Origin: Variovorax sp. 54
GTDB taxonomy: Bacteria > Pseudomonadota > Gammaproteobacteria > Burkholderiales > Burkholderiaceae_C
DNA: 64,000 nucleotides
Direction: 5' to 3'
Assembly (NCBI RefSeq): GCF_002754375.1
Contig: NZ_PEFF01000001.1
Span: 682,001-746,000, forward strand
Positions 43,864 to 54,400 of this stretch are shown in pieces. The notes below the pieces were generated by a model. The model had not been told where the DNA came from. It saw only the letters and a program-made list of their open reading frames with translations, and ran no database searches. A program made the position numbers and the translations under genes. How positions within the stretch are numbered: position 1 is the stretch's first letter; each line of letters begins with the position of its first letter.

Positions 43864-44369
43864 GCATGGAGCATCCGCACATCGAGATAGTCGTGGGCGC
43901 GCTTGAGATCCATCTCGACCGTGCGCAGCGAAACGCCCAACTTTCGTGCCACCTCTTTCTGCGGCATGCCCTCCCAGCGCACGAGCACGATCACTTCGCG
44001 CTGTCGCTGGGGCAGCTGATTCAGCAACCTGACCAGGACGCCCAGATCGGAGCGCGCTTCGACAACCTGCATCGGACCCGGCGCGGGATCCGCCAGATCG
44101 AGCAACGCGCTCACATCTTCATGCGGCAGCGACTGGCCATGCCGACGCTGGATGTCCACCGCGGCGTTGGCCGCCATGCGCATCAGGTAGGCACGCGGAC
44201 TCTGGATCGCCGCACCCTCGTCCTCCTGGCTCTGCAGGCGCAACCAGGTGTCCTGCAGCGCGTCGCCCGCAAGGTCGGCGTTGCGCAGCACCCGCGCCAG
44301 ACGCAGCTTGAGCTCGCCATAGCGCTTGGTCAGGTAGTCCAGCAGAACCGGCTGCGCGTTGTCGGACAT
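43854..44369 (-). CDS. ECF sigma factor 2, FecI-like
   Basis: A 171-residue ECF sigma factor with region 2 at about 10-80 (AGDALQDTWLRLQSQED, then RAYLMRMAANAAVDIQR) and region 4 at about 110-165 (LNQLPQRQREVIVLVRWE, then KEVARKLGVSLRTVEMDLKRAH). It starts six bases after the STN protein 2 stop, so translation is probably coupled. It is most like sigma 1. The linker DLADPAPGP resembles the DPAPGP linker in sigma 1. Partner should be FecR 2, 72 bases downstream. Confidence 0.94.
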   Translation of the reverse strand: MSDNAQPVLLDYLTKRYGELKLRLARVLRNADLAGDALQDTWLRLQSQEDEGAAIQSPRAYLMRMAANAAVDIQRRHGQSLPHEDVSALLDLADPAPGPMQVVEARSDLGVLVRLLNQLPQRQREVIVLVRWEGMPQKEVARKLGVSLRTVEMDLKRAHDYLDVRMLHAKK

Positions 44370-44375
44370 GCGTGA

Positions 44376-45104
44376 TCAGGACGGCGTGTCGCGATGACAA
44401 CGCCGCTCCGCCCGAGGGGCAGCCGGATCGTCTGGCAAGACAAGCATGGTCAGAGGCTGCGGCATGCCGGTGGGCGGCGGTGCACCCATGCGCACGCCGT
44501 CGAGCGCATTCAGCAGGGCCTTGTCACGGCGCGCGTCGCCCGTCGAGTTGAGCAAGCGGGCCTGAAAGAGCCGGCCCCGCTCATCTACCTGGAAGCGCAG
44601 CAAGGCGCGGTAGCGGCCGGGTTCGGCGGGCGGGCTGGCACACAGTGCGTCCCAGATTCGGCGCTGCAACAGGCCTGGATAGTCACCGGCGCTGGCCAGG
44701 GCCGCCTGCAGGGAAACGGCGGAAGAACCGGCCGTTCGCAGCACGAAAGCATTTGCTGGACCGTCGTCGATCCTCTCGAACACGAGGCCGGTCCCCTCCA
44801 GCAACTGTGACAAGGCGGCCTCGGGTGTGTAGCGCCCCTGGACGCCTCCCGATGTCCGACCGGCGGCGAGCTCGCTGCGAAACAGCGTGGCGCGCGAGGT
44901 GAGCGACGCATAGCGATTGAGCGCAAGCGACAGCGGCTGGGCGGGAATGTTGAATTCGATCAGGGGAGCGATCGCGGCGGAATGCTCCGCTTTTGAAGGC
45001 ACATCAGATTCGTCGGCCGCCCATGTCGACATCGATGTCAGCAGCCCGTACCACATGCACAGCGCGACAACGCGGCCGTTCAATTGCGCCACCCGGCCAC
45101 GCAC
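44376..45104 (-). CDS. Exported STN plus TonB-C-like domain protein 2
   Basis: A 242-residue exported protein, starting with GTG at 45104. The signal peptide runs to about STWAADES. The STN domain (about 48-110) shows IEFNIPAQPLSLALNRYA, ATLFRSELAAG and VQGRYTPEAALSQLLEGTGL. The TonB-C-like domain (about 165-225) shows YRALLRFQVDERGRLFQARL and LLNALDGVRMGAPPP. The conserved Cys pair is DALCASP and RRCHRD. The STN domain is more diverged at its second strand than in paralogues 1 and 3 (TSRATLF in place of TGLPVFF), which could mean a different ligand or FecR specificity. First gene of cassette 2. Confidence 0.87.
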   Translation of the reverse strand: MRGRVAQLNGRVVALCMWYGLLTSMSTWAADESDVPSKAEHSAAIAPLIEFNIPAQPLSLALNRYASLTSRATLFRSELAAGRTSGGVQGRYTPEAALSQLLEGTGLVFERIDDGPANAFVLRTAGSSAVSLQAALASAGDYPGLLQRRIWDALCASPPAEPGRYRALLRFQVDERGRLFQARLLNSTGDARRDKALLNALDGVRMGAPPPTGMPQPLTMLVLPDDPAAPRAERRCHRDTPS

Positions 45105-45428
45105 CTTGATCGATCTTTGTCCGGCGTGTTGCCTCGGGGGCCATCACACCCACGTTGAAGGCGCGAGTCGCATGCGAGGGGGCAAGTCGGTGGGGCAAAG
45201 AACATACACCATTCGGGAAGCCGACATGGTGACGCCGATCGATGACTTTCTGATTACAAGGAACCCACGGTGCAGGTTGCTTGAGAAACGTCGACGTCCG
45301 CGACGATTCGCACCAGTGGCCGTGGGGGAGTGTCAACATCAAACGCCGTCGCCCGTGCACAGCGCGACGCGGCTCGGGTGGGCATGGACGGGCGCCTTCG
45401 ACAAGCGCCCGCCATCGGCGCCCTGCCT
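45105..45428 (-). other. Intergenic region between exoprotein 3 and cassette 2
   Basis: These 324 bases contain no convincing gene on either strand. The promoter of cassette 2 should be here, but I cannot single out a convincing -35/-10 pair. Near the exoprotein 3 stop there is an inverted repeat GGGCGC (45390-45395), nine bases, GCGCCC (45405-45410), about 20 bases past the stop; it has no T tract and is at best a weak terminator. The stretch 45205-45270 is relatively AT-rich for this genome. Confidence 0.5.
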
Positions 45429-48400
45429 TCACTGCCCCAGCAAACGTCGCTCCTGCGCCGTGAGCTTCGTCTTCTGCGCATCGCCCAGCGGCCCGCGGCC
45501 CAGCACCTGCACCGGGCTGTGCTCGTCGTAGCCCACCGGACGCGCCGCCGCACGGCCCGCATCGGATGGCGCCGCGGCACCGTCCGCAGGCTCGTTGCCG
45601 AAGCCCAGCACGCGCACCGAGAACACCGACGGCAAGGCTTGGCGTGCCGCCGCGCGTTCACGCTGCATCACGTCCTGCGCCGCTGCCGTGGCCTGCGAAG
45701 CCGCCGCGCTGGCGTTGGTCAGCGCGCCCACGTTCACCGACGCCACCACCGGCAGGCCGGCCGACTCGCCCTTGACCTGGATGTTGGCCGCGTTCACCAC
45801 CTGCAAGGCTGCGAGGTTCACGCTGCCCGACACGCGGATGCCCGCTTCGCCCGCGTCGATGGTGCCCAGCGGCGCGATCAGGTCCATGTCGCCCGCCGGC
45901 ACTTCGGCGATGGGCGCCAGCGTCGCCAGGCCGGCACCCGAGCTGGGCACCTGCGACGACAGCTTCACGTTGCCGATGTTGTCGTACACGCGCTTGGGCG
46001 GCGTGTAGACCAGCGTGGTCTTGGAGCCGCGGCCGGCGTTGATGTCGCCCTGCTCCGACCAGGCCAGCACGTCGCCGCCGAAGGTGGTCATCACGCGCGA
46101 CAGGCCCAGCAGCAGGCTGCCTTCGCTGAAGAGCTGGATGTGGCCCATGCCCTGCGTGATGACGCCCGCACTGCCCGGCGGCACCGCGCCCTGCACGCCC
46201 ACCACGATCTGCCCGCCCGGCGCGAGCATCTGGATGTCGCCGCCGAAGTCGGTGTGCACGCCCGAGGGGCCGTACAGGATGATGTCGCCGGTGCGCACGA
46301 TCTCCTGGCCCGCCGCGTCGAGGTCGGGGAACAGCGTGGCGATCATGCCGCGCCCGCGCAGGTAGCTGCCGTAGCGCGGGCCGTCCACGTCGTTGTACTC
46401 ACGGCCACCCGCACGCAGCTCGGCGAAGTACACGCCGCGCAGGAACACGCGCTGCTGTTCGGGCGCCAGCGCCTTGAAGTACGCGAGCGCGCTGCCCGGC
46501 TCCTTCACGTCGGCGCTGGTGGCGACGAAGCCGTAGCGCTCCTTGAGCCATGCGCCCAGTTCGGTGTCATACGTTTTCACCACGCGGCCCGGCTGGCTGG
46601 CCAGCGACTGGCCGGGGCCCGACTCGGCGCGCTTCGCAGGGTCGAGGTAGCGGTCGGCAATGGCCGAGAAGTCCGGCCCACCCACGCCCATCGGGCCCAT
46701 GCCGGCCATCATCGCGATGCTCGCACCGGGGCGCGTGTCGCCCTCTGCCAATGCACCGCGGCTCACCACGCTGGCGCGGTCGTCCTGCGTGATGTGGCGG
46801 CCGGCCGAGATTTCCAGCGCGCCGGGACCGGCGACCTGCACGTTCGCATACAGGATGTCGCGCCCGGCCTCGATCAGCGACACGTCGCGCGCGTCGTTGT
46901 TCACGATCAGCGCCTCGGTGCCGACGATGTCGCGTCCGGCGCGGATGCGCGCCGGTGCGGCCGAGCGGTACCAGGTCTCGGGCACGGGTTGGCCGCTGGA
47001 ATCCACCTTGCGCGCCGTGCCGCTGGCCAGGCCCAGGATGTCGCCCTGGACCGCATAGAACAGCGAGGGCGGCGCGTCGGCCGCGTGCAGCGCGCGGGGG
47101 CCCAGCGTGTCCGGCCCGAAGGCGAACAGCGGATAGCGGTCGACCTCTCCGTAGTTCGGCACGCCGAGCGACCCGGTCACCGAGCCCTCCGGGCTGGTGT
47201 TGTAGACCACCGGCCGCTGGGACCCGTCGTAGCCGACGAACGCGGGCGCCCACGGCGTGGGCAGCGGCGTGACCGCGCCCGACATGCCCACGGGATAGCC
47301 GCCGCCGAACAGCGAGTTGCCCGCCAGGAACTCGAGCGCACCCGACGGCGACGGCGCGAGCACCAGCGCGCGGCCCGGCGCCTGCGTGGCGGGCGTGGCC
47401 GAGAAGCCGTAGTACAGGCTGCCCGAGGCCGCCGTCGCGCGCAGGATCGACGGATAGACCGTGACGTTGTCGCTCATGTTGATGCTGCCGAGGTACCGGC
47501 CGCCGGGCTGCAGGTTGGCCAGGTCGGTGCCGGGCGTGAGGTTGCCGCCGGCGCTGAACAGGTTGATCGCGGTGCGGTCGGTCCACAGCGTGAACCAGCC
47601 CTGGCCGATGCCGTACTCGGTGCCGCCGAGCTTGAATCCCGAGCTGTTCGGCACCCGCGCGCGGCCCGCGTCGGCCACGCTCGTGAGCACCAGGTCGCCC
47701 GGTGTGTCCAGGTACATCGCCGAATCGCCCGGCACGAGCACGATGCCGGCGTTGCCGATGCCGATGGTCGGGACGAAGGGGTTGATCGGGCGCGTGTCCA
47801 TCGCATCGCCTTCCTGACCCGGAATCGAACGCTCGGCCTTGCGGTAGCGCACCTCGACGCCGCCGATGGCGGAGGCCGACACGTTGGCCGCGCCGCGCAG
47901 GTTGACCAGGGCACCATTGAGGTCCTGGTACTGCGCGTTGGTGCCATAGCTCGCGTACTGCGCAGCGGCCAGGTTCGGGTTGACCACGCCGCCGATGCGC
48001 AGCTGCAGGTCGCCGCCGCCCGTGAGCGTCAGCCGGCCGTTCGCATCGACACGGCCCGTGCTGCCGACCGCCGCCACGATGGCTTCGCTGCGCTGCCAGA
48101 TCTGGCCTTCGCCCATCCGCGTGGTGAGGCCCGCGTCGCCGCCCGCGCGCAGCGTGAGGTTGCCGCCGCCCAGCGTGCCCATGCCGGTGAAGCCCACGAG
48201 GTAGGGCTCCGGGCTGCTGTCGGTGCTGAACTGCACGCCGGCGGGCAGCGCGTAGGTGCCGAAGTTGATCCACCACGACGTCGCGATGCGGTCGCTGCCG
48301 GCCAGGGCCGTGCCCGAGCCCTGGCGCCACAGCCAGTTGCCCACCGCGGCACTCGGCGCCTGCGCGCGCTCGCCCGAAAAGTGGCCCCAGACGTCGCCGA

Positions 48401-51400
48401 CGACGTTGCCGCCCACCGCGATGTCGAGGTTGCCGCCGTGCTCGGGGTACCAGGCCTGGTAGGCCGCGAGCGCCGCACTGTAGTCCGCCGTTTGCGGGCC
48501 GATCACCGAGCCGCCGACCGCCTTGCCGCGTGCGAGGTTGAAGGGGTCGAGGCCGTTGGCGTCGAGCAGCGGCGCGGAGCGTGTGCCGGCCGTGTAGACG
48601 CCGAACGGCGACTCCATGACGAAGTTGCCGGCCGCCGCCAGGCCCAGGTCGCCGGTGCCGGTGCGCAGCACGCTGAACATCGGCGACAGCGGCGTGTATT
48701 TGGTGACGTCCTTGACGGGGTTGATGACCGTCGTGCAGACGCCCGGCCCCCACTCGCAGATGACGACGTACTCCGGAGAGACCGGCGCCCCCTCGACGAA
48801 GCTCGGGTCCCAGTCGGCGCCGTTGGGCCCCCAGAAATAGGAGAGGCGCGCCGGGTCGACCTTGCAGGTGCCCTCGCCGCCCCAGTCGCAGTAGCCCGCC
48901 TCGAAATCCAGCGGGTCCATCGGCGTTCCCTCGTCGTGGCCCCACATGGGCCCGTTCGGACCCCACACGAAGCCGCTGCCGCCCGGCGTGAGCCTGACGT
49001 TGTACATCGCGTGGCTGTCGGCCAGGATGAGCGCGCCGTGCTTCGCGGGGTCGACCGCGCGGCGGTCGGCCGAGTCCAGGTCGGCGCCGGCCGTGAGCTG
49101 CAGGCTCCAGCTCGTCGCGCCCTGCCCCAGCATCGGCGCCACGGCCCAGTTGCGGCCCTGCACGCCGTCGACTTCGGGCCGCAGGTTCACGGCCGCGTCG
49201 CCCGGCAGCTGCACATCGGTCATCGACGGAATCAGCGCGCCGCGTGCCAGCGCGATGGTGCCGTCGGCCTTCATGGCGACCGGCAGACGCACGCCCTTGG
49301 GCCACACCATCGCCTGCACGCTGGCCTCGCCGCGCAACGCGGTGCCTGCGCCCAGCTGCATGCCGCTGTCGAGCGTCACGGCCTCGCCCAGCACCGTGCC
49401 CGCCTTCAGGCGGATGCTGCCGTCGGCGTTGTAGACGTTGGCGCGCAGCACCGTGCCGGCGGGCAACGTGTAGGCCGCACCCAGGGTCGCGGTCACCGGC
49501 AGCACCGTGCCGGCCGGCAGCACCATGGCTTCGGCGGGCACGTCGTAGTTGAGCAGCGCGTTCTTCGGGAACACGGTGCCCTTGTCGAGCACCACGCCGT
49601 CGATCGGCACGACGATGTCGCCGCCGTCGGGCGTGAACGGGGAGCCGAACTTCGTGCGCTGCTCAGTGAGGTACCAGCCCTTGTCGTCGGGCGTGGCCGG
49701 CGGCGGCGCAAAGCCGTCGTTGATGCTGCCGTAGACGTTGAGGTTGCCGCCCGCGCGGATCACCAGCACGCCGGGCTCGCCGAAGCCGCGCCGCGCCGGA
49801 TCGTTGCGGTTCGCACCCGGGCCGTAGCGGTAGCCCGAGAGGTCGATGTCGCCGACCACGCTGAGGTCGCCCTCGGCCGTCTGGCTGACGATCTCCACGC
49901 CGGGGCGCAGGTGGTAGCTGCCCAGGCCTGCGAGGCGCGACGAGAGCGAGGTGTTGGCCAGCGCCTTGTCGATGAAGGCGCTGCTGTGGCCGTCGATCTC
50001 GTCGAGGTACTTCTGCGTGATGAGCTGCGGCACGTGGCCCGTGACGTCGGGCGCGTCTGCCAGCGGTGCGTCGCTGTAGGTGCGGAAGGCGTTGACGGCG
50101 ATGGTCTTCGCGCCCTGGATCGTGGGCGTGCCGTTGATGCCGATCGCCACATCGTTGTCGCCGCGTCGCGGCGCGTTCAGCGCGAGCGTGCCGCGCGATG
50201 CGCCGTCGTTGCCTTGCGCCGCGCTCACGCCCGTGCCCACGCGCAGGTCGATGGCCGCGCCGCTGCCCAGCGTCAGCGTGCCCTGCGTGCTGGTGAGGTC
50301 GACGATGGCGCGGTTCGGGCTGTCGATGATCTTGCCGTAGCTGTCCACGCGCAGGCCGGTGGCGTGCGCGTCGAGCGTGCCGTTCACCGTGAGGTCGCCC
50401 TTGGCCGCGAGGCGGATCGCGCCGGGCTGGAAGCCGCTCGCGTCGATGCGGCCGTTCACCGTGAGGCTGCCGCCGTCGACCGTGACCTCGACCACGCGCG
50501 CCTTCACTTCGTCGCCGATGGCGAGGTCGCCCTGCTTGATCTGGAAGCGCCGCGCGCCGATCACACCGCCTTCGTTCAGGCGCGTGTTCAGGCCCGCGAA
50601 GTCGGCCACGGTCTGGCCGCGCACGTTGATCTCTGCGGCGTCGTACGGCACCACCGTGCCGCCCGCGTCGTAGGCGCCGCTGGCCGTGCCGAGGATGCGC
50701 CCACCCAGGTCGATGCGGCCCGCGCCGGCGCCCAGTGCCGTCGCCTGCATCGTGCCGCCGCGGTTGTGCGTGGCCGACAGGTCGATCACCGAGCCTGCGG
50801 TTTGCACGATGTTGCCCGCGGTGCTTGTCACTTCGAGGTCGCCGCCGCGGCTGTAGCGCGTCTGCTCGAAGAACTTCACGGCGCGGCCCGCGAGGTCGAT
50901 GCGCGACCCCGCGCCCAGCGTCACGTCGCCACTGGCCGTGAGCTGCAGCTTGCCCGAGGGCAGGCCGACCGTGCCGTCGATGGTGATGTTGCGGCCCGTG
51001 AGCGTCAGTTGCGCGCCCAGCGGCACGTCGCCGGCCGGTTGTGCGCCTGCCGGTGCGCTGACAACGATGTCGCCGCCCGCCGTGATGCGGTTGTTCGAGC
51101 CGGCCTCGCCGGTGAGCAGCGGCGCGCGCAGGTTCAGCTGGCCGCCGCTGTAGTCGTAGCCCTTGCCGGTCACGTACGCGCCCTGCTGCTCGTACACGCC
51201 CAGCGTGCCCTTGGCGTTGGCCGTGATGCGCTCGCTCGCGTTCAGGTTGACGGTGCCGAAGCCCAGCGCCAGGCGGTCTGCCGAGAAGCCCGCGTCGGGC
51301 TGCGTGTTGGGCGCATGGCCCAGCACGATGCGCGCGGCCGACACGTCGAGCGTGCCGTGGCCCAGCAGGCTGCCGATGGCGCCGCCCGGTGCGTTCTCGC

Positions 51401-54400
51401 CGGGAAAGATTTCGCCGCTGCCGGGCGGACGCGGCGTGAGGCCGGTCCAGATGAATTCGCCGGTCGTGATCTTCGCGGTGTCGCCCGCGCCGCCGTAGCC
51501 GTAGATGGCCGGCGTGCCCAGCACCAGGCGCTCGATGGACGACACACCGGTGGTGGGGTCCAGCGTGTCCAGCGACACCGCGCCGTAGATGTTCACCGAC
51601 TCGCGCGCATTCAGCACCAGCGTCTCGACCGCCGGCACGCCCTCGCCCTTGTTGCCCGCCAGCAGGTTCGCCAGGATGCCCTGGTTCATCGACAGGCCCG
51701 ACGGCAGCTGGCCGTTGGCAGAGGCCTGCTGCAGCGCCGCGTCGCTGCCCAGGTTGACCGAGGACACGGCCAGCAGCAGGTTCTTGGCGCCGTAGCGCAC
51801 GGTGTCGGCCATCGTGAACGAGCGGTTCGTGGCCACGGCCAGTGTGCCCTCGCCGTACAGCGTGGTCTGGCCGGTGCAGGCGCCGCTCGGGCACGCGCCG
51901 ACCTCGATCGTGGCGGGCACGGCCTCGGGGACGGGCGGCAGCAGGTTGATCCAGCCGTTCGACAGCCCCAGCACCGCGCCCCGGCCGGCCGAGAACACCA
52001 CGCCGTCGGTGGAGTCATAGGCCGGCGCGCCGGCGCCCAGCGTGTTCAGCGACGCGCCCTGCTCCACCTGGATGCCGTCGCCGTAGCCGCCGGCCACGAG
52101 GAAGATTTCCGCACCACGCAAGGTTGCGCCGCTGCGCACGACGACGTGGCCGGTGTTCGACTTGAAGGTTGCGTAGTTGTCGGCATAGGGCAGATCGATG
52201 CGGCCGCCCAAGATCATCCGCGGCGCGCCGAAGGCATTGAGCTGGTCGGCCTGCACCGACGCGCCCCCGAACCCGGTCGTGCGCCCGGCGCCCGGCGCCG
52301 TCACCTCGAGGGCGACGGCCGTCATCGACAGCGTGCCGCCGAAGCCTGCGCTGCCGGCCGCCGGGTTGAACAGCGCCGTGCCGTCGAACTGCAGCATCGA
52401 CACGCCGTCCTTCGGCTTGGAATAGAAGTAGTCGAGCTGCAGGTTGCGGGCGTCGGCCGCGATCTCGCCGCGCACGCCGCCGCGGCGTGCCGCATCGGCC
52501 GCCACGAAGGCGTCGTAGCCCATCTCGTTGTAGGTGGCGTGCTGCTTCACCACGGCCGCCGGCGTGACGACCAGCGGGCTCGCCAGCGACGACTTCACCG
52601 CCGTGTTCGCCACGCCGAGGTAGCCGCTCGCCACGTACGAGCCGTAGCCCGCCGGCAGCGGCGTGGCGGGCAGCGCGCTGGGCGCGCCCACTTCCACGCG
52701 GAAGGCACCGGGCAGCAGCGCGTAGGTCGAAGGCAGCAGCGTGTAGGTGCCGGCCTTGAGCCCGCCCACGTCGTGGTCGAGCGTGACCTGTCGACCGATG
52801 GCCGGCTCGCCCGCGCCTGCGTCCGGCGACACCGGCGCATAGCCGCCCTGGAAGCCCGGCACGATGGCGTACACGCCGTTGCCCGCCTTGCTGAAGGTGT
52901 TGGCCGGGTTGGCATTGGCCAGTGGCGTGCGCAGCACATCCACCGAGCCACCACGCCCGCTCACGAAGCCCGCGCCCGTGAGCTCGCCGCCGCCCGACAG
53001 GTCGAGCACCGCGCCGGCCTGGCCGACCACGCTGTCGCCCGTGAGCAAAATGCCGCTGCTGCCGATGGCGCGCTTGTCGATGGGCGTGCCCGCGACGCTG
53101 TAGCCGATGCCGTCGGTCGTGCCGCCGTAGGGCATGACCAAGCCGGCACCGCTGACCGAGGTGATGCTGCCCGGCAGCAGGTCGACCAGGCTGGCGCGCG
53201 CCTCGTAGGTGCCGCGCCCGTCCTGCCCCACGATGAGGTTGCCCAGCGGGGCGCGCACGATGCCGCCCTGGCGCACCGTGTCGCCGCCGAGCGCGAGGAT
53301 GCCGAACACCGACTGCGGCATGGCCACGTCGCCTTCGACCTGGCGGCGGATGTCGAGCACGCGGCCGGTGTCGTAGCCCGCGCGGATCTGCGCATTGGCG
53401 CCGGTCGCGGGGTAGATCTGTGCGGCGGTGAGCGTCAGGTCGCCCATCGTCGCCAGCTCGGTCGTGGTCGCGCCGAGCAGGCCGAGCGCGGGCGTGCCGC
53501 CGAGCAGGCGCAGGTCGCCGCGGCTCGTCATGTTCACGGTGTCGAAGCCGCGGCGGTCGACCACCAGCGCGGGGCCGGCCGTCATGGCGATTTCGCCGTG
53601 CGCGCCGAAGCCCACGCGGTCGCGGATGTCGATGTGGTCGGCCTCGGCCGTGAACACCGCCTCGCTCGTGCGGGTCGATGCGCCGTGGCGCCAGGTCGTG
53701 GTGTAGACCACCTCGCCGTCCTTCGTGGGCGCACCGGTCACGCCGGCCAGCCGCAGGTAGGACGAAGCAAGCCGCACGTGCGAATCGGTCGCGGCGCTGT
53801 CGGCCAGCGCGAAGCTGCCGGCGTAGAGGCGCAGGCTCTGCGCGGTCGTGAGGTCGACGTTGCCGTCGAAGCTCAGCAGGCCGTTGACCAGCAGCGACAG
53901 GTTGCCGAAGCCGCCGGCCTGCACCTGGTCCACGCTCAAGCGTCCCTTGCCGTAGTCCAGCGCCGCGTCGGCATGGCCCGGCTGGAGGGTCGAGGGCAAT
54001 CCGCTGGGCTGCTGCGTCTGCGACAGCACCAGCTCGCGCGCCCGCCGCACGGCGTCGTCGGGGCCGAAGAACTTCGAGAACACCGGGCTTTCGAGCGCCA
54101 CCGCAAGCGTGCCGCCGGCCGCATTCGCGCCGCCCGCGTGGGCACGCAGCGTGCCGTCGAGGTACAGGCTGTGCGCCGACTTGAGCACGATGCTGCCGCC
54201 GTCGCTGGCCACGTCGAGTTCGCGCCACAGGCTGCCAGCCGCCGGCACGTCGGTGCGCGCATGGCCGCCCGAGGCATCGAGCACCGCACCCGGTCGGATG
54301 ATGAGGGCCAGGTCGGGCGCATGGGCCACGCCCTTCGCTTCCCAGTCGAGCGCGCCGCCAATGGAAATGGTGCCGCCGTTGCGCACGGTGCCGTAGCGGC

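Noticed and set aside
45390..45410. Inverted repeat after exoprotein 3 as a rho-independent terminator
   Set aside because: The stem is only six base pairs with a nine-base loop and no T tract; kept only as a remark in the intergenic entry.
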